Shown: positions 23,594 to 31,745 of the stretch, piece after piece | Layout of the letters: every line of letters starts with the position of its first letter | How positions within the stretch are numbered: position 1 is the first letter of the stretch | Origin: Idiomarina seosinensis | GTDB lineage: Bacteria > Pseudomonadota > Gammaproteobacteria > Enterobacterales > Alteromonadaceae | Reading direction: 5' to 3' | Assembly (NCBI RefSeq): GCF_003987275.1 | Contig: NZ_PIQF01000003.1 | Location: 109,315-173,314, forward strand | DNA: 64,000 bases | Notes under the pieces: generated by a model | The model's input: only the letters and a program-made list of their open reading frames with translations | What the model was told of the DNA's origin: nothing | The model's database searches: none | Translations under genes and position numbers: made by a program

Positions 23594-25043
23594 CCAATCG
23601 ACGTCCAAAGTCTGCCATAATTAGTCGGTAGAGCTCGTAACCCAGATGCAGATCTTCCACGCCCCACTCTATCGACGGGTTGTCATTAATTTCGATGATC
23701 ACTGGCCCCTGGTCGGTGACTTTCACGTCAACTCCGTATAGACCGTCACCGATCAGGCGGGTTGCCTGCAGTGCAATTTTGACCACGTCTTTTGGCGCCT
23801 GATGGACACCCAGTGTGGTAAATGAACCACTTTTGCCTTTAGCTGATGACTCTTTATGGTTGTATATCTGCCAATGGTTACGAGCCATAAAGTACTGGCA
23901 GGCATAAATCGGGCGATTATTGAGTACACCAATACGCCAGTCATAGTCTGTTTTTAAAAATTCTTGCGCGAGCAGTATGGTTGACTGTTTAAACAGCTGC
24001 TCAGCAACGGCTTTAAATTGCTCGGCATTATCGGCTTTTTCGACACCGATAGAAAAAGAACCATCAGGAATTTTCAACACCACCGGATAACCGAGTTGTT
24101 GGCCTAGTTGTTGATAGTCAGTCGTGTTGTCAGCGAATAACAACTCGCTTTTTGGCATGCCGACATTGTGTTTCTCAAGCAACTCTTTTAGAAATACTTT
24201 ATTCGCGCACTTAACAATGGATTCGGGGTGGTCAATAACGACTAAGCCGTTAGCCTCGGCCTTTTTTGCAAAATGATAGGTGTAGTGACTAATCCGCGTG
24301 GTTTCTCGAATAAACAGAGCATCGAACTCCAGCAATCGATTAAAATCGTCAGCAGTAATTAACTCGGCTTCGATATCAGCTTCTTTGGCGGCTTTGATAA
24401 ATTGTTGCAGCGCTTTCTTATCGCTAGTGGGAATAGCTTCGTTCGGATTATAAAGAATGGCTAAATCATAGCGATACTCCTTTTTAGTCCGCCCTTTTCG
24501 CCAAACTTTCTTATTAAACTGATCCAGCGCATTACCAAACACGGTTTGTTCATCGTCGGTTAATTGATTAAGCGAGCCAGCCGCTAACGAGTCAATATAC
24601 CAACGGCCGTCCCAACGCAGGCTGACCCGAATAATTGGACAGGGATAGCGCTCAAATAATTGGCGCGCAAACCCACTAAACTCATCGATGGAGCTTTGTC
24701 CAAAACAAATCACCAATTCTAGTGAAGAGTCGGTATAGTGATCTAGATACCGACTTGATGGCTTATCTAATACATTAGTAAGCAACTGATAATGCTTAAA
24801 GTTATTTAAATCATTAATGGTGGTAACCGATGGCAATACACGCTGACCGCGGGCTTCCGCCAACAGACTGACGTAGTAACCGGTGGAAAGATAACTTAAA
24901 TCGTGGCACAGATTAACAATGTGATGACGATCACCGTCGCTACCAGAGTTTAAATAATCATTAGCAGTAACCAGAGTCTGGCTGGGGTAGTAAGGCTGCC
25001 AGGCCGCCATGTCGTTTACGACAACGTGCACATGCTGTTGCAT
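23583..25043 (-). CDS. RimK-like ATP-grasp ligase with RLAN N-terminal domain
   Basis: Residues 1-190 match the RimK-like ATP-grasp N-terminal (RLAN) domain, with its hallmark WQPYYPSQTLVTANDYL near residue 15. Residues 200-486 are an ATP-grasp ligase domain: ILYNPNE, ESIVKCANKVFLKELLEKH, YPVVLKIPDGSFSIGVEKA, and the metal-binding end PVIIEINDNPSIEWGVED. Such enzymes join an amino group to a carboxylate using ATP, for example adding glutamate or amino acids to peptides. The product here is unknown. It is first in a two-gene operon with the GNAT gene. Confidence 0.87.
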   Translation of the reverse strand: MQQHVHVVVNDMAAWQPYYPSQTLVTANDYLNSGSDGDRHHIVNLCHDLSYLSTGYYVSLLAEARGQRVLPSVTTINDLNNFKHYQLLTNVLDKPSSRYLDHYTDSSLELVICFGQSSIDEFSGFARQLFERYPCPIIRVSLRWDGRWYIDSLAAGSLNQLTDDEQTVFGNALDQFNKKVWRKGRTKKEYRYDLAILYNPNEAIPTSDKKALQQFIKAAKEADIEAELITADDFNRLLEFDALFIRETTRISHYTYHFAKKAEANGLVVIDHPESIVKCANKVFLKELLEKHNVGMPKSELLFADNTTDYQQLGQQLGYPVVLKIPDGSFSIGVEKADNAEQFKAVAEQLFKQSTILLAQEFLKTDYDWRIGVLNNRPIYACQYFMARNHWQIYNHKESSAKGKSGSFTTLGVHQAPKDVVKIALQATRLIGDGLYGVDVKVTDQGPVIIEINDNPSIEWGVEDLHLGYELYRLIMADFGRRLDEQ

Positions 25044-25121
25044 AGAGAAAAAATGTCATTTGCGTGGAATACTTATCAGACACTATATTAGAAGTAGCAA
25101 GAAAGACAAGGAGCTTTATCT

Positions 25122-25628
25122 ATGTTGACGCTGTTGGCCAAGTTATTAAAGGCCCTGAATTCAGAAACCAGTCCCTGGGCTTTGGCCATGGCTATGGTAT
25201 TAGGAATGTTTTTAGGCTTAACGCCATTATGGCGTGTGCATAACCTAATTATATTATTTGCGGCATTGATTTTCCGCGTCAACCTAACACTTTTTCTATT
25301 GTCCTTTGCCATTTTCTCAGGCATTGCATACTTGCTGGATCCGATGTTCCATGAGCTTGGCTTGGCGATCTTACAGGCGCAGAGTTGGCAAGGTATTTAT
25401 GAAGCGATGTACGCAACTTCGGTGGGTCGAGTGTCGCAGTTTTACCATACCCTGACCATGGGTAGCTTCGTGTTTAGCCTGATCATCAGCCCAGTTATTG
25501 CGCTAGCGACCTACTTTATTGTGGTTAACTATCGAAAACGGATTCAGAAAGCGCTAATGAAGTTCAAAATTGTGCAAATGGTTAAAGGTAGCCGTTTCTG
25601 GCAGTTGTACATGGATTTACGGGGGTAG
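25122..25628 (+). CDS. TIGR03546-family membrane protein
   Basis: This 168-residue inner-membrane protein has about three to four helices and resembles DUF2062 proteins, with the glycine/proline segment GMFLGLTPLWRVHN near residue 32. I recognise it as the TIGR03546 family, which almost always sits next to a TIGR03545 gene; function unknown. AAGGAG precedes the ATG. The next gene starts 2 bases after its stop, so they form one transcript and probably one complex. Confidence 0.83.
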   Translation: MLTLLAKLLKALNSETSPWALAMAMVLGMFLGLTPLWRVHNLIILFAALIFRVNLTLFLLSFAIFSGIAYLLDPMFHELGLAILQAQSWQGIYEAMYATSVGRVSQFYHTLTMGSFVFSLIISPVIALATYFIVVNYRKRIQKALMKFKIVQMVKGSRFWQLYMDLRG

Positions 25629-25630
25629 TC

Positions 25631-27385
25631 ATGAAGCGAAGCATAATACGTTGGCCAGGACTGGCGGCTTTTGGAATCATTATTGGCTTACTGGTTATTA
25701 TTTCATGGCTGTTTTTAGATTCTATTTTAAAAATTTCTATGGAATATAGCCTCGGCCGCCTAAATGGTGCTGAAGTTAATATTGAAAAAGTTGAGCATAG
25801 ATGGTCACCGCTTACCTTGACGGCTCATGGGGTAGAAGCCACCGACCCGGCAAAACCAACTCATAATCAAGTGCAACTTGCGCGCTTAAGTGCCGATGTT
25901 TCAGTTGCCCAGTTATTGCTTGGACGCATTCATATCGATCAGCTTGATGTGGTCGGTGTACGGGTAGACCAGGAGCGTAGCAGCGGCGAGGGCGATGTCT
26001 ATGTAATGCCTGATAAGGATGATGTTAAAAACTGGGCGTCAACTAATTGGGAGAAGTTAAAAGTCTCCTTACCCGAAAAAGATGAAATTATAGCTCAGGT
26101 TGGTTTGCAAACTGACCAGGTTCTGGACCAGGCAGAAACAAAAATTGAGCAGCAGCGGCAGCAGTTTGAACAGGCTAAAGATGGTCTGCCAGACAAGCAA
26201 AAGATAGCAGAGTACCAACAACGGATAAAAGAGCTTACCGAGAGCGACATAAAAGGGCTTGGTGATGTCGCTGCGCGGAAGGAAAAACTGGATCAGCTAA
26301 AGCAGTCAATTCGCGAGGATAAGCAAGCCATCAAGCAGTTCCGCGAGCAATTGAGTGAATCTGCTGAGGTTGTTAAACAACAGATAGAGCAGGTAAAACA
26401 AGCACCGGGCAATGACATTGACCGGATCCGTGACTTTTTTCAGTTAAATCAGTCGGGACTGCAGAATATAACCGGGCTGTTATTAGGAGAAAAGGCAAAG
26501 CAATGGAGTGAGTATTTACTACTTGCCTATGAGCAGTTAGCGCCTATGCTAGCTCGTTCTTCTGATACGGAAACAGTGAAGAAAGTCCGTGGAGCGGGCG
26601 AGAGTCTGTCGTTTGCTGAAGAAGATGCACCGCCAGAATTCTGGATTAAAAATGCGCGAACAGAGGTGATAGTCGCCGACAGTCAAGTTGATATTAACTG
26701 GCAGAATATAACCCACCAGCATAATTTGCTGGGTCAACCAACCACTTATCAGGCACGGCTCGATAATAGCAAACTATGGCAGGCATTTAACCTTAACGGC
26801 GAGCTTTCATTATTGGCATCGGGTATTGATGCCAAACAACAATGGCAGTTAAAAGGCGCTAACTTAAATAGTTTAGGGTTAAGTAACAGCGAGCAATTAA
26901 CTGCTTCTATCGCTTCGGCCCTGCTTGATAGCGATGGTACGGTTCTGGTGCGGGAGAACCAGCTAGACGGTGACGCGGTTATTCGTATGCTCGATTTAAC
27001 AATGGATGCGACTGGTAGTAGTAAAATTACCGACGCAGTTGCAACTGCGTTAAAACAGCTGAACCGGTTAGACATCAATACTAACTTCTCTGGCAGTATT
27101 CTGAACCCGAAACTTGGTCTTAACTCAGACCTTGATCAGCAGCTCGGTAAGCTCTTAAGTCAAACGGCTATGGCGGAAGCTGAAGGTAAGCTAGGCGAGA
27201 TAAAAGCTGATTTAATGAGCAAAGTAGAAGGACAGCTTGGTTCGAAAACAGCGTTACTTGAAAATATCAGCTCGCTCAATAGCGATGCTCAGTCGTTCGA
27301 TAACCAGCTTGAAGATTTATTGAAGGCGAAAATCGAGGACAACCTGAAAGATAAATTGAAAGGCCGCTTATTCGGCGGCCTTTAA
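25631..27385 (+). CDS. TIGR03545-family membrane-anchored protein
   Basis: This 584-residue protein has one N-terminal helix (about residues 10-32) and a large, probably periplasmic part. Residues 150-270 are strongly coiled-coil (many Q, K, E). The flanking regions resemble AsmA-like beta-rich repeats, with VNIEKVEHRWSPLTLTAHGVEATDP near residue 45. It is the TIGR03545 partner of the preceding gene. The AsmA resemblance and a small membrane partner suggest a role in envelope or lipid handling, which is an inference. Confidence 0.82.
   Translation: MKRSIIRWPGLAAFGIIIGLLVIISWLFLDSILKISMEYSLGRLNGAEVNIEKVEHRWSPLTLTAHGVEATDPAKPTHNQVQLARLSADVSVAQLLLGRIHIDQLDVVGVRVDQERSSGEGDVYVMPDKDDVKNWASTNWEKLKVSLPEKDEIIAQVGLQTDQVLDQAETKIEQQRQQFEQAKDGLPDKQKIAEYQQRIKELTESDIKGLGDVAARKEKLDQLKQSIREDKQAIKQFREQLSESAEVVKQQIEQVKQAPGNDIDRIRDFFQLNQSGLQNITGLLLGEKAKQWSEYLLLAYEQLAPMLARSSDTETVKKVRGAGESLSFAEEDAPPEFWIKNARTEVIVADSQVDINWQNITHQHNLLGQPTTYQARLDNSKLWQAFNLNGELSLLASGIDAKQQWQLKGANLNSLGLSNSEQLTASIASALLDSDGTVLVRENQLDGDAVIRMLDLTMDATGSSKITDAVATALKQLNRLDINTNFSGSILNPKLGLNSDLDQQLGKLLSQTAMAEAEGKLGEIKADLMSKVEGQLGSKTALLENISSLNSDAQSFDNQLEDLLKAKIEDNLKDKLKGRLFGGL
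27359..27383 (+). terminator. Hairpin at the end of the TIGR03545 gene
   Basis: AAAGGCCGC (27359-27367) and GCGGCCTTT (27375-27383) form a 9-bp stem overlapping the stop codon. It lies between convergent genes. Only a short T-run follows on either strand. Confidence 0.55.
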
Positions 27386-27395
27386 CAGGGCTTAG

Positions 27396-28580
27396 TTAGT
27401 GCTGAGATAAAAACTGGCTAATTCGCTCAGCTTTTTGCTGAATTGAATAGATACCGTCGAGGTGTCCCCACGGGCCGTCGATGGTTTCCAGTTGCACGTC
27501 TTTGCCCATAGATTCTAAATGCGCTGCTGCGTTGTCTGCCAGATAGGGCATTAGCAGTAAATCGTTACTGGCGGGTAAGAAAAGGCTTTTTGCCGATATA
27601 TTGTTCAGTCCCTCTTTAAGCGTTTCCTGATGACCAGCAACAAACAGTTGGTTGGCGCGAACTAAATACAGTATGTGATTAGCGTCTGCTAATGGAGCGC
27701 GCTCGCGACTGCTACTGTACAGCCATTCTGCCGCCGGTAGCTGGTTATCGACGGATTTAAGACCTTCCGCGGGGAGGGTTTCTTGAGACGGCGCTAACTG
27801 GTTAAAGATGCTTGGATGCATCGCGCCATGAGTAATCAACGCCTGTGCCATAGTAACGCCATCCAGTGGTGCTTGAGCGCCATAGTAATTGCCCTTGTTC
27901 CAGTTAGGGTCCAGCTTTATGGCTTGCGCCCAGGCTTCGAGCCCGGCAATTGTCCAGGCGTCCAATGAGGCCGCACCGATGACGGAAACCATTCGTTCTA
28001 CCCAGTCAGGATAAGTAGCAGCCCACTCGATTGCTTGCAAAGAGCCCATTGAGGCACCAATTACCGCATGTAATTTTGAGACCCCGAGGGATTCTAATAC
28101 GGCTTTTTGAACATTGACGAAATCGCGAATGGTAACAACCGGAAAATCTAACCCGTACGGTTCGCCGGTGGCCGGGTTAATGCTGGCCGGGCCGGTGGTG
28201 ATCACTGAAGGCAGGTTAGGATAGGCATTAACTAAAGAGTCCACGCTCACTACGTAGTATTTATTAGTATCGATGGCTTTACCAGGACCGATAATGGCAT
28301 CCCAGTATCCCGCTTGAGGATCGTTCTCGGTATACTTACCAGCTGCGTGGCTGTTACCTGAAAAGAAATGAGTCACCAAAATAACGTTGTCTTTGGCTTC
28401 ATTGAGTTCTCCGTAGGCTTCCCAGCCAACGGTGACTTCCTCGATAGCTTCACCGCCATGGGTGGTGTAGTTTTCCAGCGTAAACGATTGCTTCTCGACA
28501 ATCATTGGCTGCTGAGCGAGCGCGATAGAGCTGGCAAAGGCCAGCACCAGGCCGCTAAGGTTTTTCCATAACCGTGTCAT
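27396..28580 (-). CDS. Exported MetX-like (E22) esterase
   Basis: This alpha/beta-hydrolase of the homoserine O-acetyltransferase fold has a signal peptide (LSGLVLAFASSIALA, then QQP), which excludes methionine biosynthesis. The nucleophile elbow is IGASMGSLQA, and the late ETIDGPWGHLDG holds the catalytic histidine. NCBI names this group E22 MetX-like putative esterases. The ATG at 28580 has AGGAG 7 bases upstream and follows the acyl-CoA ligase stop directly; 394 residues. The operon with ligase and permease suggests that it frees an acid from an ester before uptake and activation. Confidence 0.82.
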   Translation of the reverse strand: MTRLWKNLSGLVLAFASSIALAQQPMIVEKQSFTLENYTTHGGEAIEEVTVGWEAYGELNEAKDNVILVTHFFSGNSHAAGKYTENDPQAGYWDAIIGPGKAIDTNKYYVVSVDSLVNAYPNLPSVITTGPASINPATGEPYGLDFPVVTIRDFVNVQKAVLESLGVSKLHAVIGASMGSLQAIEWAATYPDWVERMVSVIGAASLDAWTIAGLEAWAQAIKLDPNWNKGNYYGAQAPLDGVTMAQALITHGAMHPSIFNQLAPSQETLPAEGLKSVDNQLPAAEWLYSSSRERAPLADANHILYLVRANQLFVAGHQETLKEGLNNISAKSLFLPASNDLLLMPYLADNAAAHLESMGKDVQLETIDGPWGHLDGIYSIQQKAERISQFLSQH

Positions 28581-28581
28581 T

Positions 28582-30219
28582 TTACTTCTCCTGTAGGTAA
28601 TTTTGATACTTGTCCCGCAACTGGTTTTTAACCAGTTTGCCAGTGCCTGTGTGTGGTAATTCATCAACAAAGAGAATGTCGTCGGGCATCCACCAACGGG
28701 CGATCTTGCCGGTTAAAAACTGCTTAATACCTTCTTTATCAACTTGTTGGCTTTTATTCAAAACCACAAATAATAGTGGTCTTTCGTCCCATTTAGGATG
28801 CTTTACGCCTATAACGCAAGATTCATTGACCGCTGGGTGTTGGCTGGTGATGTTTTCGATGTCTAGCGAGCTGATCCATTCGCCGCCACTTTTGATGACA
28901 TCTTTTTTACGATCGACCACCTTCATAAAGCCTTCGGCGTCGATTACCGCGATATCGCCGGTTGCTAACCAGCCGTCCGGGAAACTACTTAAATCATCAT
29001 TTCTAAAGTACTGGCTGGCGATCCAGTGGCCTCTGACCTGCAGTTCGCCACTGGTTTCTCCATCATGCGGCAGCGGACTGTTATCGGCGTCGACAATACG
29101 GGCCTCAACCCCAAATACTGGTCGCCCAGCGGTGGTTTGTATACGGTACTGTTGCTCTTTGGGCCGCTGTAAAATATCGGGCTGAGGGGGAGCTGAATGA
29201 ACCAGTGGACCCGTTTCAGTCATTCCCCAAATCGGCTGCCAATATATGTTGTAGGTCTCATCGTAAGTTTTGACCAATCCCAGCGGCGAGGCTGCGCCAC
29301 CAACACAAACACGTTTAAGGCTCGGAATATCAAGGCTTTCTTCGGTTAAGTAATTGTGCAGGGTTAGCCAGATAGTGGGTACCCCTAAACCAACCGTTAC
29401 CTTTTCGCTACGTATCATTTCGGCCATTGCTTCACCGGAAGTGCCATCGCCGGTAAAGACTAACTTGCAGCCGGAAATAGGTCCTGCGTAGGGCGCTCCC
29501 CAGGCGGCTACATGGTACATGGTAACCATTGGCATTAGTACGGTGTCGCTGCGTAGGTCTAACATGTCGGCACCAATAGTGGCCTGTGCGTGTAACACCA
29601 TCGCTCGATGAGACGCTAGTACGCCTTTCGGGTTGCCGGTGGTGCCGGAGGTATAACACAGTAAAGCGGCACTGTTTTCATCAACATCCGGCCATTGATA
29701 GTCAGTAGACTCAGTCGCCAATAATTCGTCATAGCAGTACACGTTTTTTAATGAGGTTGCCGGCATGTGTTGACCGTCAGTCATGATCACAAACCCTTTA
29801 ACATTGGGCAGCTGCTCCTGAATTTCCTCGAGCAAACTGACAAAGCTTAAATCAACAAACACCCAACCGCTTTCTGCATGGTTAATGATATAGCTGACCT
29901 GGTCTGCGAATAGTCGGGGGTTTACCGTATGCATGACAGCACCAATACCACTGACCGCATAATATAATTCCATATGCCGGTAGGTGTTCCAGGCTAAACT
30001 GGCAACGCGATCGCCTGGCTCGACCCCGAGTTTGTTCAAGGCATGGGCTAATTGTGCCGAACGTTGGTAACATTCGGCGTAGGTGTAACGGTGAATATCG
30101 CCTTCTAGTCGACGAGTGACAATTTCTTGTTTGGCATGACGCTGCGCAGCAAACTTTAGCAAATCAATGATTTGCAAAGGTCGCTGCATCATGTTGCCGG
30201 AAATGGGAGAAATTAGCAT
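28582..30219 (-). CDS. AMP-forming fatty-acyl-CoA ligase
   Basis: This 545-residue cytosolic ligase activates a carboxylic acid to its CoA thioester through an acyl-AMP. The AMP motif is LCYTSGTTGNPKGV near residue 178, IWGMTETGP and WLATGDIA follow, and the catalytic C-terminal lysine is in TGTGKLVKNQL. It resembles medium/long-chain ligases of the FadD/AlkK group; the chain length cannot be read off. AAGGA precedes the ATG. It sits between the GntP permease (11 bases upstream) and the MetX-like esterase. Confidence 0.88.
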   Translation of the reverse strand: MLISPISGNMMQRPLQIIDLLKFAAQRHAKQEIVTRRLEGDIHRYTYAECYQRSAQLAHALNKLGVEPGDRVASLAWNTYRHMELYYAVSGIGAVMHTVNPRLFADQVSYIINHAESGWVFVDLSFVSLLEEIQEQLPNVKGFVIMTDGQHMPATSLKNVYCYDELLATESTDYQWPDVDENSAALLCYTSGTTGNPKGVLASHRAMVLHAQATIGADMLDLRSDTVLMPMVTMYHVAAWGAPYAGPISGCKLVFTGDGTSGEAMAEMIRSEKVTVGLGVPTIWLTLHNYLTEESLDIPSLKRVCVGGAASPLGLVKTYDETYNIYWQPIWGMTETGPLVHSAPPQPDILQRPKEQQYRIQTTAGRPVFGVEARIVDADNSPLPHDGETSGELQVRGHWIASQYFRNDDLSSFPDGWLATGDIAVIDAEGFMKVVDRKKDVIKSGGEWISSLDIENITSQHPAVNESCVIGVKHPKWDERPLLFVVLNKSQQVDKEGIKQFLTGKIARWWMPDDILFVDELPHTGTGKLVKNQLRDKYQNYLQEK

Positions 30220-30230
30220 GTCGTTATTCC

Positions 30231-31523
30231 TTACAGCATGAATAAACCAATGGCTACGGCAAGTCCCATCAGCGGAACTACGACCGTTACTGCAGCAACG
30301 GCCCAGTAAGCAGCACTATGAGTTTCGTTACAGATAGCCCGAATAGTGGTAACCACATAACCGTTGTGTGGCAGCGAGTCGAGCGCGCCCGAAGAAATGG
30401 AAACGATCCGGTGCAGTTGATCGGGGTTAACACCCGCTTGCAGGTAATGCGGACCGACTTCGGGTAGTGCGATAGCCTGACCACCGGAGGCAGAACCGGT
30501 AAGTCCGGCAATGACACTGACTGCAACGGCAGCGCCTACTAACGGGTTGCCCGGCAGGCTGGTCATAGCGGTAACGGCGGTGTCAAAGGCTGGCGTAATT
30601 TTGGCGATACTACCAAAACCGACGACTGCCGAGGTATTGCCAATGGCCACTAAAGCACCGGTAGTTGCCTCTGAGATGGCCTGCTGAGGCCGGTGGAAAT
30701 GTTTAAAGTTAATAATTGCAATGGAGAGCACGCCGCCGAGCAGCGCGATAATCAGGGCGTTTTGTGCATAACTGCTGTGAAAACTAAACGACAGTCCAAG
30801 TACCACCAATAGCGGAATCAAACTTGCCACAGGGTGGGGGAGCTTTCTATCGAGCAACACCGGGTCGCCTTCACGAGCCTCGAAGCACTCACCGTTGGCC
30901 AACGCGCGGTTGATTATTTTTCTTAACCACCAGTAGCCAAAGGTAGCCATCAATACCGCGACCACTAGGCTAACTTCCCAAGCTGCATAAGGTGAAGTGC
31001 CTAAGTATTTTATTGGGATCCAGTTTTGAATTTCTGGTGAGCCGGCCGAGGTCATGGTAAAAGTCACCGAACCAAACGCCAGAGCAGCTGGAATAAAGCG
31101 CCGCGGCAGGTTAGCGTCTTTAAATAATGATAGCGCCATTGGATAAACTGAGAAGGCCACAACAAATACGCTAACGCCACCGTAAGTTAAAATAGCACAG
31201 GCAAGCACGACCGCCAAAACAGCCTGTTTACGCCCTAACTTGTTGATAATCCATCGTGCAACACTGTCAGCGGCTCCGGTATCTTCCATAAACTTACCGA
31301 ACATAGAGCCGAGCAAGAACATAAAAAACCAGGCTGCAACAAAGCTGGCAAAGCCATCCATGTAGGCACTGACAAAATTAACGTCGCCAGAAAACAGCGG
31401 TATACCGCTACATAGAGCAACGACGACGGCACACAAAGGCGCGCTAATAAATAAATTCATACCCCTTAGGGTGAGAATGATCAGCAGAACCAGGCCGCCG
31501 ATAAGTCCAATCATACTTAACAT
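30231..31523 (-). CDS. GntP-family carboxylate permease
   Basis: This is a 430-residue inner-membrane symporter with about twelve helices of the gluconate:H+ symporter (GntP) family. Characteristic pieces are FLLGSMFGKFMEDTGAADSVA and the late GLTGSASGGQAIALPEVG and HNGYVVTTI. GntP members carry gluconate, fructuronate or hydroxybutyrate. Next to an acyl-CoA ligase, a short hydroxy- or other organic acid is more likely than a sugar acid. GAGGT precedes the ATG. It heads the operon and diverges from a TonB-dependent receptor. Confidence 0.88.
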   Translation of the reverse strand: MLSMIGLIGGLVLLIILTLRGMNLFISAPLCAVVVALCSGIPLFSGDVNFVSAYMDGFASFVAAWFFMFLLGSMFGKFMEDTGAADSVARWIINKLGRKQAVLAVVLACAILTYGGVSVFVVAFSVYPMALSLFKDANLPRRFIPAALAFGSVTFTMTSAGSPEIQNWIPIKYLGTSPYAAWEVSLVVAVLMATFGYWWLRKIINRALANGECFEAREGDPVLLDRKLPHPVASLIPLLVVLGLSFSFHSSYAQNALIIALLGGVLSIAIINFKHFHRPQQAISEATTGALVAIGNTSAVVGFGSIAKITPAFDTAVTAMTSLPGNPLVGAAVAVSVIAGLTGSASGGQAIALPEVGPHYLQAGVNPDQLHRIVSISSGALDSLPHNGYVVTTIRAICNETHSAAYWAVAAVTVVVPLMGLAVAIGLFML

Positions 31524-31608
31524 GAGTTACCTCGCAACGAGTCAATAGAAACAGCCATGCCCCGGTTCGTTGCATCAACTGTATTGTGCGCTATCCGGTA
31601 AAGTTGCC

Positions 31609-31622
31609 CCATAGTACTATGG
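31609..31622. promoter_or_regulatory. Perfect 14-bp palindrome in a divergent promoter region
   Basis: CCATAGTACTATGG is a perfect palindrome. It lies 86 bases ahead of the GntP gene and about 124 bases ahead of the TonB receptor gene. It is a good candidate operator for both directions; the regulator is not identified. Confidence 0.5.
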
Positions 31623-31745
31623 TACAGATCACTTTTTTAACATTTTGCGCTAGTTTAGTATTCAGCCATGACTCTGGACCGTTCAGAAGTGAAAACGGAA
31701 CCGATAAAAAAGAATGACAACGACTTAATCGTCAGGGGAATAATA

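Noticed and set aside
28610-29185. A 191-codon plus-strand frame inside the acyl-CoA ligase gene
   Set aside because: It is the mirror of conserved ligase codons; Ser/Thr-rich composition is typical of an antisense shadow.
31668-31745. Upstream start of the TonB-dependent receptor
   Set aside because: It would bury the signal peptide behind a charged 26-residue extension; the ATG at 31746 has AGGGGA.
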